NCBI RefSeq assembly: GCF_000943565.1 | Contig: NZ_JTDW01000003.1 | Coordinates: 92,066 to 156,065, forward strand | DNA from: Neotamlana sedimentorum | Lineage (GTDB): Bacteria > Bacteroidota > Bacteroidia > Flavobacteriales > Flavobacteriaceae | DNA length: 64,000 bases | Direction: 5' to 3' | Notes under the pieces: generated by a model | What the model was told of the DNA's origin: nothing | Databases searched by the model: none | Seen by the model: the letters and a program-made list of their open reading frames with translations, nothing else | Made by a program: the position numbers and the translations under genes | Shown here: positions 9,066 to 18,351 of the stretch, piece by piece | How positions within the stretch are numbered: position 1 is the stretch's first letter | Layout of the letters: each line of letters begins with the position of its first letter

Positions 9066-10895
9066 TTATTCACTTTTTTCACCATGAATTTTGCGTTCCA
9101 ATTCGGCTTGAAATTCTTCCATTACCGGGCGTACGGTGCTTTCTGGTAAATCGGCAATTTTAATATACATTAAACCATCAACAGAGTTGTTAAACAGCGG
9201 GTCAACATTAAATGCAACTAGTTTCGCATTTTGTTTTATATATTTTTTTAAGAGTACGGGTAAGCGTAATGCACCTGGTTCTATTTCATCAATAAACTTA
9301 TCGAATTTATTTAAATCGGCTTCGGTTTCATCGAAAACAAAGTCTTTATCGGCATCTTTAAGTTTTACTTTAAATTCTTTTTTAGGGCGTACGTATTGTG
9401 CAATGTAGGGGTCGTAGTAATGCGATTTCATAAACTCAATCATTAACGATTTTGAGAAGTTTGAAAACTGATTACTTATGCTAACACCACCAATTAAATA
9501 ATTGTGTTCTGGGTAACGAAGCGTCGTGTGTACAATACCTTTCCAAAGTAAAAATAAAGGCATTGGTTTTTGTTGGTATTCTTTAATAATGAAGGCTCTT
9601 CCTAATTCAATAGATTCGCTCATCATTTTATAAAGTTCGGGTTCAAAACGAAATAAATCTTGTAAATAAAAGCCGTTAATGCCGTAATTTTCGAAAATTT
9701 TATCGCCTAAGCCCATACGGTAAGCACCTGCGATAAGCTTTTGTTCGCTATCCCATAAAAACATATGGTGGTAGTAGGTGTCGAAGGTATCTAAATCTAT
9801 AGCTTCGTTGGTGCCTTCTCCAACTTCTCTAAAGGTGATTTCTCGTAAGCGTCCTATTTCACGTAAAATATTTGGAATGTGTTGAGCTGGTGCTAAAAAT
9901 ACTTCGTAATTTTTACTTTTTAATAACCTAAAACCGTCTTTAAAAAGTGTTTCAACTTCGGTTTCCATTAATTGTGCATCAACCGGAGTTACAATACGTT
10001 TAGGTATTTTATGAGTTTTTAACGACGATGAAATATTATCGAGTATTTTGGGTTTTTCTTCAAAAGAATTCGATAATAAATATGTTTTACGGCGTAAAAA
10101 TTCGGTAAAATCTTTTAAGTCGGTATGTTCTTTTTGGTCTGCTACGGTAATAGGGCGACCAATTCTTACTTTAATTACACGGCGTTTTTGGGTTAGTAAT
10201 TCTGAAGGTAGTTTTGCGGTTCTAAACGTATCGCTAATTTTGGAAAGCTTGTAAAACAATTTACTATTCTTAGCATGAAAGTAAATAGGAACAACAGGCA
10301 CTTCGGCTTTTTTTACCAGTTTCATGGCAGCTTCTTCCCATGGTTTATCGACAACAAGTTTCCCATCGCGATAAGTTGATACTTCTCCAGCTGGAAAAAT
10401 ACCTAGAGGATGCCCTTCTTTTAAATGTAAAATCGAATTTTTAAAACCTGCAAGACTAGATTTAGCATCTTTTCTATCCTCGAAGGGGTTTACCGGCATA
10501 ATATAAGGTTTTAATGGCTCAATACGATGCAGTAAAAAATTGGCAATAATTTTAAAATCACTACGCTGTTCTAGCATTAATTTTAATAATAAAATGCCAT
10601 CAATTCCTCCTAGCGGATGGTTTGAAATGGTAATATAAGCGCCATCTTTTGGTAAACGTTTTAAGTCTTTTTCTGGAATTTCGAATTTTATTTGAAAATC
10701 GTTTAATATGGCATTTAAAAAATCAAGATCAGAAAGGTGTTTGTTATTATTATAAACACGATTGAGTTTCGAAATTTTTAAAACTTTCATTAATATCCAA
10801 CCAATAAAAGTGCCAATAAAACCGTATTTATCGAGTTGTATTGCTTTCGCGACTTCTTTGGCGGTTACCAATCCTGTGTCTTGTGGTTTAATCAT
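9066..10895 (-). CDS. olsF: Bifunctional ornithine-lipid type acyltransferase (OlsF-like)
   Basis: This 609-aa protein fuses a PlsC-like acyltransferase to a GNAT-type N-acyltransferase. The N-terminal half (about residues 70-260) has SNHPLGGIDG, in which His and Asp are five residues apart rather than the usual four, and IFPAGEVS in place of FPEG. The C-terminal half (about 310-500) has the OlsB-like AEIGRLREITFREVGEG region and LGRAFI. This architecture matches OlsF, shown in Serratia and Flavobacterium johnsoniae to make ornithine lipids in two steps: N-acylation by the C-terminal domain and O-acylation by the N-terminal one. A glycine or other amino-acid acceptor is possible. It is probably membrane associated at the cytoplasmic face. 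Confidence 0.8.
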   Translation of the reverse strand: MIKPQDTGLVTAKEVAKAIQLDKYGFIGTFIGWILMKVLKISKLNRVYNNNKHLSDLDFLNAILNDFQIKFEIPEKDLKRLPKDGAYITISNHPLGGIDGILLLKLMLEQRSDFKIIANFLLHRIEPLKPYIMPVNPFEDRKDAKSSLAGFKNSILHLKEGHPLGIFPAGEVSTYRDGKLVVDKPWEEAAMKLVKKAEVPVVPIYFHAKNSKLFYKLSKISDTFRTAKLPSELLTQKRRVIKVRIGRPITVADQKEHTDLKDFTEFLRRKTYLLSNSFEEKPKILDNISSSLKTHKIPKRIVTPVDAQLMETEVETLFKDGFRLLKSKNYEVFLAPAQHIPNILREIGRLREITFREVGEGTNEAIDLDTFDTYYHHMFLWDSEQKLIAGAYRMGLGDKIFENYGINGFYLQDLFRFEPELYKMMSESIELGRAFIIKEYQQKPMPLFLLWKGIVHTTLRYPEHNYLIGGVSISNQFSNFSKSLMIEFMKSHYYDPYIAQYVRPKKEFKVKLKDADKDFVFDETEADLNKFDKFIDEIEPGALRLPVLLKKYIKQNAKLVAFNVDPLFNNSVDGLMYIKIADLPESTVRPVMEEFQAELERKIHGEKSE

Positions 10896-10907
10896 GACTG
10901 TAAAAGT

Positions 10908-10926
10908 ACTAAATAAACTATTTAGT
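10908..10926. promoter_or_regulatory. 19-bp palindrome upstream of the olsF-like gene
   Basis: ACTAAATA and TATTTAGT form a perfect 8-bp inverted repeat around a 3-base centre, 12 bases upstream of the minus-strand ATG at 10895. The position suits an operator over the promoter or leader. No regulator is encoded next to it, so the role is a guess. Confidence 0.3.
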
Positions 10927-11054
10927 TACTACTAGAACGGTTTGTTGTATATATTGTTTTAAAAGTACAATGTTTAATAGTTTAACCTAAATCGAGCAGT
11001 TTTATTTAAATAAATCTTTGAATTTAATAGAGGTTAAAAGTCATTTCAATAATC

Positions 11055-11534
11055 TTAAATTTTAGAAAGATAATTTTTAATTCCTGCTTCGCTAAGTTGC
11101 ACCACGTCCCAATCGCGCATAACGTTGGCACCTTTACTTTCGTAAAATTTAATAGCGGGTTCGTTCCAATCTAAAACTTCCCAATTTATGCGTTTTACAC
11201 CAATGCTATGGCCATATTTTACAACTTGGTTTAAAAGGGCAGTACCTAAGCCTTTACCTCGCATTTTCTGGCTTACAATTAAATCTTCTAGATGAATAAT
11301 TTTGCCTTTCCAGGTGGAATAGCGATTGTAAATTAACGCAATGCCTTCAATGCTATTATTAATTTCGGCAACAAAGCATAAAAAGGCGGGATTTTCGCCA
11401 AAACCGTCGTTTTCTAAGTCTTTTAATGTAACCTCTACGGCATCGGGTTCTTTTTCGTAAATGGCAAGTTCGTTAATTAAATCGAGTACCTGCGGCATGT
11501 CGGTTTTTACAGATTTTCTTATAGTATAATTCAT
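11055..11534 (-). CDS. GNAT-family N-acetyltransferase (diamine acetyltransferase-like)
   Basis: This 159-aa cytoplasmic GNAT enzyme transfers acetyl from acetyl-CoA to an amine. It shows the acetyl-CoA loop in VSQKMRGKGLGTALL and the C-terminal WEVLDWNEPAIKFYESKGA, which together with STWKGKIIHLEDLIV resembles the spermidine/diamine acetyltransferase (SSAT) branch rather than ribosomal-protein acetylases. The substrate is not settled by sequence alone. It is divergently transcribed from fbp with about 117 bases between the starts. Confidence 0.85.
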   Translation of the reverse strand: MNYTIRKSVKTDMPQVLDLINELAIYEKEPDAVEVTLKDLENDGFGENPAFLCFVAEINNSIEGIALIYNRYSTWKGKIIHLEDLIVSQKMRGKGLGTALLNQVVKYGHSIGVKRINWEVLDWNEPAIKFYESKGANVMRDWDVVQLSEAGIKNYLSKI

Positions 11535-11651
11535 ATTTCTTAAAAATTACTTCAAATATAAGTTAAAGTAAAAAAATTACTTAATCTGAAGCGAAAACGT
11601 TGTAGTTTGTTAAAAAAAGGCGTTAATTTGTATACACGCAAATTAAATTTT

Positions 11652-12656
11652 ATGTCTTTAAAAAAACAAACTTTAGGAGAATTTATTATTGAGAATCAAT
11701 CATCTTTTAAATATTCTTCTGGAGAATTGTCCAGTTTACTAAACTCTATAAGACTGGCCGCAAAAGTAGTAAATCACGAAGTTAATAAGGCTGGATTAGT
11801 AGATATTATTGGTGCCGCTGGTGATACAAATATTCAAGGTGAAGATCAGCAAAAACTAGACGTTTATGCTAACGAAAAATTTATTCAAACCTTAACTAAA
11901 CGTAATATTGTTTGTGGTATTGCAAGTGAAGAAGAAGATGACTATATAACAATTAATAGTCAAGATGAACAACACCGAAATAAGTATGTGGTTTTGATAG
12001 ATCCTTTAGATGGTTCGTCGAATATAGACGTAAACGTATCGGTCGGAACTATTTTTTCTATTTACCGACGCGTAACACCAATTGGTACGCCTGTACAGCT
12101 TGAAGATTTTTTACAAAAAGGAAACCAACAAGTGGCAGCTGGTTATGTTGTTTATGGTACATCTACAATGCTTGTTTATACAACTGGTGATGGTGTAAAT
12201 GGATTTACATTAAACCCAGCCATTGGGTCGTTTTATTTGTCGCATCCAGATATGCAATTTCCCGAAGACGGATCGATTTACTCGGTAAACGAAGGGAATT
12301 ATGTGCATTTCCCACAAGGTGTAAAAAATTATATTAAATATTGCCAACAAGAGGAAGGCGATCGCCCATATACTTCTAGATATATTGGTTCTTTAGTATC
12401 CGATTTTCATAGAAACATGATTAAAGGAGGTATTTATATGTATCCTGAAACCTCTAAAAACCCAAAAGGAAAGTTACGTTTGTTATACGAATGTAACCCG
12501 ATGGCTTTTTTAGCCGAACAAGCTAATGGTAAAGCAAGTGACGGGTTTACAAGAATTTTAGATTTAGAACCTACCGAATTACACCAAAGAGCACCATTAA
12601 TTTGTGGTAGCCGAAATATGGTTGATAAGGCGGAAGAGTTTATGAAAAACGCATAA
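11652..12656 (+). CDS. fbp: Class I fructose-1,6-bisphosphatase
   Basis: This enzyme hydrolyses fructose 1,6-bisphosphate to fructose 6-phosphate in gluconeogenesis. The ATG at 11652 gives 334 aa, the usual class I length, with [15 protein letters not shown] aligned to the family N terminus; an upstream TTG at 11607 would add 15 non-conserved residues. Metal-binding motifs are present: ASEEED and [19 protein letters not shown], followed by the substrate region [16 protein letters not shown] and the RAPLICGS end. A 10-bp GC-rich terminator follows 24 bases after the stop. An active gluconeogenic step suits a glycan- and amino-acid-fed flavobacterium. Confidence 0.97.
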   Translation: MSLKKQTLGEFIIENQSSFKYSSGELSSLLNSIRLAAKVVNHEVNKAGLVDIIGAAGDTNIQGEDQQKLDVYANEKFIQTLTKRNIVCGIASEEEDDYITINSQDEQHRNKYVVLIDPLDGSSNIDVNVSVGTIFSIYRRVTPIGTPVQLEDFLQKGNQQVAAGYVVYGTSTMLVYTTGDGVNGFTLNPAIGSFYLSHPDMQFPEDGSIYSVNEGNYVHFPQGVKNYIKYCQQEEGDRPYTSRYIGSLVSDFHRNMIKGGIYMYPETSKNPKGKLRLLYECNPMAFLAEQANGKASDGFTRILDLEPTELHQRAPLICGSRNMVDKAEEFMKNA

Positions 12657-12679
12657 AATACTTTACATAATTATATTAG

Positions 12680-12704
12680 AAAAGCGGGCCAAAAGCCCGC
12701 TTTT
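12680..12704. terminator. Bidirectional intrinsic terminator between fbp and the T9SS protein gene
   Basis: AAAAGCGGGC (12680-12689) pairs with GCCCGCTTTT (12695-12704) around a 5-base loop, with A and T runs on the two flanks. It sits between convergent genes and can serve both. Confidence 0.85.
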
Positions 12705-12749
12705 ACAGTCCCTAAAAATTAACTTGCAATTTTTAACTAAGTGACTAAC

Positions 12750-13958
12750 CTAGTTTTTTAGTATTTTGAAAGCAGCATCTCCCGCATCTGTGTGTAGTAT
12801 AAGGATATACATGCCACTTTCTAAGTGTTTTAAATTTAGTTTTGAATTGTTATTTAAGCTTTGGTAAACTTTTTGTCCGACGTTATTATAAATTTTGGTT
12901 TCCTTAATATTTATATGGTTGGGTATTTTAATGTTTAATTCATTCTTTACAGGATTTGGATATAATGAAACACTAGAAAGAATTGAATTTTTTGTGGATA
13001 GGGAAGCATCAATTGTGAACAAAGCGGAGTCATAAATAGACCAATCTCCATTACTGTCTTGAACACGAATATAAAACATGTGTTCACCTTCTTCTAAATT
13101 ATTAGTATTAATGGAAAGCATTTGCGTGCTTTCTGAAGGGTTAACGAAATTGAATGGGGTGCCATTTCCAATACCTAAATCCTCATCAATAAAATATTCA
13201 GCAGCAATAACTTCATCGGGTGTTAAGTTGTAATTTTTAATGTAAATTAATTTACGATCATATAAACTCCAATGATTGGCATTGTCTTGAGTTCTTAAAT
13301 AAAAACTATTAAAACCATCTAATAATTCATCTGTTGGTATAGTGAATAGCTGTGTTAAATTACCATCATTATCGTTAATGCTAATAGCATTACCGTTACC
13401 AACACCAGGATCTGTATTAAAGAAGTATTCTGCCGCTTTAACGGTGTAATTATTTAATGATACAATGTAAAAGTTCTCTCGGTCGTATAAACTCCATTGG
13501 TTATCGCTGGTTTTAGTTCGAATGTAAAGACTATTAAAACCTACAGGTAAAGTTGTAATAGGTATGCTAAACGTTTGTGTTAATTCTCCTGTATTGGAGT
13601 TAACAGTTAAAGAAGAACCATTACCAATACCGAGATCTTCGTTAAAAAAATATTCAGCTTCAACAATGTTGGCATTTAATATTTTTACCAAATAAAAATT
13701 CTTTCTGTCGTAAAGACTCCATTTGTTTTCGGAGTTTTGGGTTCTTATATACAAACTGTTGTGTCCTTCGTTCAACTCTGAGGTTGGGATACTAAAAGTT
13801 TGAGTTAGTATTCCAGAATTATTGTTAACCGTTAAGGTGTTACCATTGCCAATACCAGGGTCGTTGTTAAAAAAATATTCAGCTATCCCAATGCTTTGTG
13901 CTGATGACGCGAAAATACCACAACACAAAACGAAGTAAGCTATTAAGCTATTTTTCAT
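12750..13958 (-). CDS. T9SS-secreted protein with four AEYFFN repeats
   Basis: This 402-aa secreted protein has unknown function. The ATG at 13958 gives a clean signal peptide (MKNSLIAYFVLCCGIFASSAQ); a TTG at 13970 would add four residues overlapping the upstream gene. Four tandem units of roughly 75-90 residues each begin with AEYFFNNDPGIGNG-like text and end with NSLYIRTQN...WSLYDR, a pattern that suggests beta-sandwich modules. The last about 80 residues are a T9SS type A sorting domain (SLYPNPVKNELNI ... GMYILILHTDAGDAAFKILKN). The gene starts one base after the stop of the beta-helix gene, so the two are probably translated together and act together outside the cell. Confidence 0.85.
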   Translation of the reverse strand: MKNSLIAYFVLCCGIFASSAQSIGIAEYFFNNDPGIGNGNTLTVNNNSGILTQTFSIPTSELNEGHNSLYIRTQNSENKWSLYDRKNFYLVKILNANIVEAEYFFNEDLGIGNGSSLTVNSNTGELTQTFSIPITTLPVGFNSLYIRTKTSDNQWSLYDRENFYIVSLNNYTVKAAEYFFNTDPGVGNGNAISINDNDGNLTQLFTIPTDELLDGFNSFYLRTQDNANHWSLYDRKLIYIKNYNLTPDEVIAAEYFIDEDLGIGNGTPFNFVNPSESTQMLSINTNNLEEGEHMFYIRVQDSNGDWSIYDSALFTIDASLSTKNSILSSVSLYPNPVKNELNIKIPNHINIKETKIYNNVGQKVYQSLNNNSKLNLKHLESGMYILILHTDAGDAAFKILKN

Positions 13959-13959
13959 A

Positions 13960-14988
13960 TTAGTTGGCAATTGTATTTATAGTAACACTTAAATTTGCTC
14001 CAGGAGCAATTCTGTCTGTAATATCTGTAATTTTAACTGTAGGAATACCGTTTGTAAATCCGTAATTGTTAAAATTAAAAGTTCCGTCGTAAATCCCAAT
14101 ATCTACGCCCCCAGCACCACTACCAATGGCTGGTGAACCAGTTTGTAAGTGAAAATCGTCTGTTTGCGAATTGAAGCCTGCATTATCGGTATCTTCTATA
14201 AATAACGGGTTTTGATTATCTAAGTTGTTTGAGCCTAACAAGGTTGAGACATTGCCCGATCCTCTATTATAAGTCAAGCAATTTTCAAAAACAACATTAG
14301 TGCTGTTAGGATTGTATGTTGAGGTTGTACTGTAGTAAAAAATACAGTTTTGAATAGTAATATTTCCAGATCCAGCATTATCAATTGGGTCTGCACTATT
14401 TATTCCTAGAAAAATATTATTTTTTATAGTTATTGAGTCGTAGTTTTTAAAACCAATAACATCAGTAATTATATTATTTGTAATGATTGTATTAGTAAAA
14501 TTATCGTAGCTTGTTGAGCTACTACCTTGCCCTATATTATAAATTAAATTACCTCTAACAATAACATTATCAACGGCACCACTATTGAAGACAAGATGAT
14601 CTCTAATGTAGTTGTTTTCAATTGTAATATTAGTTAATGTTTCAGAATTATTTGCTGTGTATATGTCATCATATACATAAAATCCAGTGATTTTAGAATT
14701 AGAAGCACCATCGGCTAAAATAATGTCTTCAACCTGAGTTTTTTTCTCAGGATGTAAGTGGCCAAACCCAACTAATGTGATTTTTTTGTTAATAGAAACA
14801 GTTCCATAAGATGTAATGGAAGGGTGAACATATATTGTGTCTCCTGCTGTAGCGGATGATAGAGCGCTAGCAATATCGCTATATTGGGCATTGGCTCCAA
14901 CCGAGTTGTCGACGGTTAAAACGTTTTGAGCGTTTACAATAATAATTGCAAATAAGGCTGTGACTAAAAAAGTGAATTTTGTTTTCAT
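13960..14988 (-). CDS. Secreted parallel beta-helix protein without sorting domain
   Basis: This 342-aa exported protein has signal peptide MKTKFTFLVTALFAIIIVNAQ. Residues about 30-80 (YSDIASALSSATAGDTIYVHPS) are the start typical of pectate-lyase-like right-handed beta-helix proteins, followed by Asn-rich helix rungs such as NNYIRDH, GNLIYNIG, NNIITDVIG and NNIFLGI. It ends with GIPTVKITDITDRIAPGANL and has no T9SS C-terminal domain, although its co-transcribed neighbour does. No catalytic residues could be assigned, so it may be structural or carbohydrate binding. Confidence 0.8.
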   Translation of the reverse strand: MKTKFTFLVTALFAIIIVNAQNVLTVDNSVGANAQYSDIASALSSATAGDTIYVHPSITSYGTVSINKKITLVGFGHLHPEKKTQVEDIILADGASNSKITGFYVYDDIYTANNSETLTNITIENNYIRDHLVFNSGAVDNVIVRGNLIYNIGQGSSSTSYDNFTNTIITNNIITDVIGFKNYDSITIKNNIFLGINSADPIDNAGSGNITIQNCIFYYSTTSTYNPNSTNVVFENCLTYNRGSGNVSTLLGSNNLDNQNPLFIEDTDNAGFNSQTDDFHLQTGSPAIGSGAGGVDIGIYDGTFNFNNYGFTNGIPTVKITDITDRIAPGANLSVTINTIAN

Positions 14989-15018
14989 AATTTTTTTGTT
15001 TTTATTTATTAATAGCTG

Positions 15019-15603
15019 TTATTTTAATTGTTCAATAGTCTGTTTTAATAATGCCGCAATATTTCGAGCATTTTCAATATCGGTTGCTTGTATAGCAAGT
15101 TTATAGGAATAGCTTTTTATGTTGCCATCTTCGTAGGTTTTTATAATTTTTTCTAAATGATTGGTGTTTAGTTCCACCAAAGCCGATTTACCTGCTGTGG
15201 CAATACTTATGTTTTTTGGGTTTATATCGGCTAAACCAAACTCAAAAATACCTTCTACACTTTTTTTAAGGTTAGAAAACACTTCGGTTAGTTTTACGGT
15301 ATAAGGATTTGTACTAACAATTTCGAAAGTTTGATCGAAGTTGTCGTCACCAATTTTAACAATAGTAATTTCCTTATTTAATGCCTCTAATCCAGATGAA
15401 ACCGATGTAACGTTGGGTGTGCCTTGGTAATCTTCGCAATTTTTAGTTATGGTTTGCAAGGCTTCTTTTTCTGTTAAAGTGTCTTCAATATTTTCGGTAT
15501 TAACATCGCTAAAATTAAACGAATATAAATTATCGGTTGATCCTTTTGGGTTGGTTTCTTTTACAATAATTTTAGAAACGCAATCGCCTTCTACACTTAT
15601 TTT
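15019..15603 (-). pseudogene. 5'-truncated gene of an unknown flavobacterial family
   Basis: The frame is open from 15603 down to the stop at 15019 (about 194 codons) and reads like real protein throughout, but it has no ATG or GTG; the only plausible start is a TTG at 15459, which would discard protein-like residues upstream (YSFNFSDVN, EKEALQTITKNC). The pattern of a short strand repeat, then DINPKNISI and YEDGNIKSYSYKLAIQATDIENARNIAALLKQ, resembles a module often seen repeated in larger flavobacterial proteins. The frame begins directly after a TAA that lies in the same frame as the barrel gene upstream. It is best read as a remnant whose 5' part was deleted; function unknown. Confidence 0.5.
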
Positions 15604-15609
15604 TTAAAA

Positions 15610-16113
15610 TTAAAAGTAGTAGTGTACGCCTATACCAACGAAGGCTTTACGATAACTGCTGTAATAGCCAAAAGAACCACCAGTTCCATAACCAACTTCG
15701 GCATTTAATCCTAATTGCTCTAGGCCATCAAACGAATATTCACCTCCGCCGCCTACACCAAAAGCTACCGAAGAGTATTTGTTACCACTATAATCGAATT
15801 TAACCGACCAGTAACCTAATTGTCCGAAACCATATGTTTTTAGGTTTATACCATCTAAAAATAGAAAGTTATACAAGTAACGACCAGTTGCAGTAAACGA
15901 ACTATAGTCGCTAGAATAACCATAATTGGCGCCACCTACAATAAATTGCGCATTGTGTACATCGGTAATGTTGTATTTGGCACTAATACCGTAAAACAGC
16001 GTGTTAAATTGTGCTCCAATACCAATAGAGCCTCCGTCTAGCATTTGGGCGTTTGTTTTGGTTGAAAAAGTAAAAGCAAATAATGCACAGGTTAACAAAA
16101 TTAATTTTTTCAT
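15610..16113 (-). CDS. Small outer membrane beta-barrel protein
   Basis: This 167-aa protein has a signal peptide (MKKLILLTCALFAFTFSTKTNAQ) and then alternating amphipathic strands rich in Gly, Tyr and Phe, ending in the aromatic barrel signature VGIGVHYYF. It fits the 8-strand outer membrane barrel class (OmpA/OmpX-like fold). It is divergent from the histidine kinase gene, so the 221-base intergenic region may control both. Function unknown. Confidence 0.8.
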   Translation of the reverse strand: MKKLILLTCALFAFTFSTKTNAQMLDGGSIGIGAQFNTLFYGISAKYNITDVHNAQFIVGGANYGYSSDYSSFTATGRYLYNFLFLDGINLKTYGFGQLGYWSVKFDYSGNKYSSVAFGVGGGGEYSFDGLEQLGLNAEVGYGTGGSFGYYSSYRKAFVGIGVHYYF

Positions 16114-16250
16114 GATTGTTTATTTAATTATTGGTTAATAGCTATACCATAATTAATTAAGTAAATAGTTAGATGTTCTGGGGAAAAGAACGTGAAAATA
16201 AAAAGGTACTTTTTATACATCGAATATAAAAATAAGAGGCTATGTTTGGC

Positions 16251-16270
16251 AATACGTAAATTCCCGTATT
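16251..16270. promoter_or_regulatory. Inverted repeat upstream of the TPR histidine kinase
   Basis: AATACG (16251-16256) and CGTATT (16265-16270) form an inverted repeat with an 8-base spacer, 65 bases upstream of the kinase ATG and within the divergent region with the barrel gene. It is a candidate site for the LuxR-type regulator encoded downstream. Confidence 0.35.
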
Positions 16271-16334
16271 TTTCAGATTATCAGGTGTTTTTAATCGAAT
16301 ATTCTGTAATTTGGTAGAGCAATTGTATTTTTTA

Positions 16335-18350
16335 ATGAATCCACATCTTTACCTTTTATTCATTTTATTAAATGTTGTAATTTCATTTGGTCAAAACCAA
16401 AAGACCAAACAAAATTTACTTACGGTCGAAGGGTTAATTAAACAAGGTGATAGCTTAAAAAAAATAAATAAAGACGATGCTTTAAAAATTTTTAACAAAG
16501 CTTTAGCTATTTCTTTAGATAATAATTTGCTTGAACAAGCAAGTATTCTTTTTAAAAAATCGGGTGTGATTTATCATACAAAACATGAATATATCATGGC
16601 CGAATATTTGTATAAAAAAGGAATTGCTTTGGATAGCTTATCTATTACATCGGCTGATTTGCTTTATAATATATCTTTAATAAAAAGTATAAAAAACCAA
16701 CAGGATAGTGCGCTTTTTTATTTAGAAAATAGTATTTCTAAATATGAAAAATTTAAACTAAACGAGGCAGCATTTAAAGCTTTTTTACGTGCAGGCATTT
16801 TATATAAAGACAGGCAAATATATGAACAAGCGTTAAACTATTCGATTAAAGCATATAAAGGTTTCGATAGTATTAATAATAAGCAAAAATTGGCCGATGC
16901 ATGTACGGTAATTGGGAGTGTTCAAAACCATCTAAAAAATTATAACCAGTCGTTACAATATCATTTTGAAGCCTTAGAGCTTAATTCAATAGCAAATAAT
17001 AATTATGGAAAGGCTGTTTGTTATACAAATATTGGTAATGTTTATAGTAATTTAAAAGAGACGGATTCAACGGTTTTAAATTATGAAAAAGCTCTAGCAT
17101 TATTTAAACCAACAGCGCCACAATATGCCGTGCTTTTAAATAACTTAGGCAGTGCATATTTTAGTTTGAATGATTTTAATGCATCGAAAAATTATTATTT
17201 AGAGGCTATTAAATTAAATGAAAATTTAAAAGATACTATTTCTTTAATGTATAGTTTTAATGGTATTACAAGTTTGTATTTAGAGCATAATAATTTAAAA
17301 AAGGCAAACGAATATTTAAACAAATCAAGTAAAATTTTATCAACTATTATCGATAAAAATTTGGAGCTTGGTTACTACAGAAATAAAGCAAATTATTACG
17401 AAAAAACTAAAAATTACCAAAAAGCAATACAAAGCCAAAAACATTACAATGTGTTATATGAGAAAATTTATAATTTAGAAACTGCCAAAATAACTCAAAA
17501 ATTACAAGCGCAATTTGATTATAATAAAAAAGAAAATGAAATATTAAGACTTAAACTAAAAGATAACGAAAATCAATATTTATTAAAGGAAAAGACCAAA
17601 AATATTAGAGAAAAAAACTTAACTCTTATAGTCTTAGCCGTTATTCTATTACTATTAGTAGTAGTGTATTATTTGTTTTTACAAAGGCAAAAAACAATAA
17701 CGCAAAAAATTAAAATTGAAAAGTTGGAAGCTATTTATAAAGGACAAGAAAGCATTAAAAAACGAATATCGAGAGATTTACATGACATAATTACAACAAA
17801 TTTTGATGGTTTACGTTTGCGAGTTTTAGCGTTAAAACGGTCAGATAAAATCAGTGAAAAAGTTGATGAGATTGCAACTGATTTAAAAAAAATGAATAAT
17901 CAAATTCGTACCGTTTCGCATCGTTTGTATCCATTAGAAATGTACATGGGAAAACAAAAATTTAACGACGTTATAATGTCTAGATTAACCGAATTTCAAC
18001 TTTATGGCAAAGTGTTTGTTGAACTAGAAAATGAGTTGCCAGAACTGTTAAACAAGCAAAGTTTAACTGTACAAAATAACTTTTACGGTATTTTTTTAGA
18101 AGTACTTAATAATATTGAAAAACATGCCGTTGCAACAAAACTAACTATTAAGAATAGTGTAGATAATATCAATAATTTACATTTTATTTTTGAAGATAAT
18201 GGTATAGGTATTACCAAAGATCATAAAGAAGGTATAGGGTTATTAAATATTAGACAACGTGCCGAAATACTAGAAGGCACCTGCAGCATAACAAATATTC
18301 AAATAGGTACGCGTGTTCATATTTATTTTCCAATAAGTAAAAACGGTTAA
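16335..18350 (+). CDS. TPR-containing sensor histidine kinase (NarL/HisKA_3 class)
   Basis: This 671-aa sensor kinase acts with the response regulator that follows one base later. The ATG at 16335 opens a signal peptide (MNPHLYLLFILLNVVISFGQ); an upstream TTG would add eight residues. A periplasmic region with about seven tetratricopeptide repeats (residues about 25-400) is followed by a coiled stretch, one membrane helix (LTLIVLAVILLLLVVVYY, about residues 430-450) and the kinase core. The core has His483 in SRDLHD, an N box EVLNNIEKHA and a G box DNGIGI...GIGLLNIRQR. This layout is common in Bacteroidota. The signal is unknown. Confidence 0.92.
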   Translation: MNPHLYLLFILLNVVISFGQNQKTKQNLLTVEGLIKQGDSLKKINKDDALKIFNKALAISLDNNLLEQASILFKKSGVIYHTKHEYIMAEYLYKKGIALDSLSITSADLLYNISLIKSIKNQQDSALFYLENSISKYEKFKLNEAAFKAFLRAGILYKDRQIYEQALNYSIKAYKGFDSINNKQKLADACTVIGSVQNHLKNYNQSLQYHFEALELNSIANNNYGKAVCYTNIGNVYSNLKETDSTVLNYEKALALFKPTAPQYAVLLNNLGSAYFSLNDFNASKNYYLEAIKLNENLKDTISLMYSFNGITSLYLEHNNLKKANEYLNKSSKILSTIIDKNLELGYYRNKANYYEKTKNYQKAIQSQKHYNVLYEKIYNLETAKITQKLQAQFDYNKKENEILRLKLKDNENQYLLKEKTKNIREKNLTLIVLAVILLLLVVVYYLFLQRQKTITQKIKIEKLEAIYKGQESIKKRISRDLHDIITTNFDGLRLRVLALKRSDKISEKVDEIATDLKKMNNQIRTVSHRLYPLEMYMGKQKFNDVIMSRLTEFQLYGKVFVELENELPELLNKQSLTVQNNFYGIFLEVLNNIEKHAVATKLTIKNSVDNINNLHFIFEDNGIGITKDHKEGIGLLNIRQRAEILEGTCSITNIQIGTRVHIYFPISKNG

Positions 18351-18351
18351 A

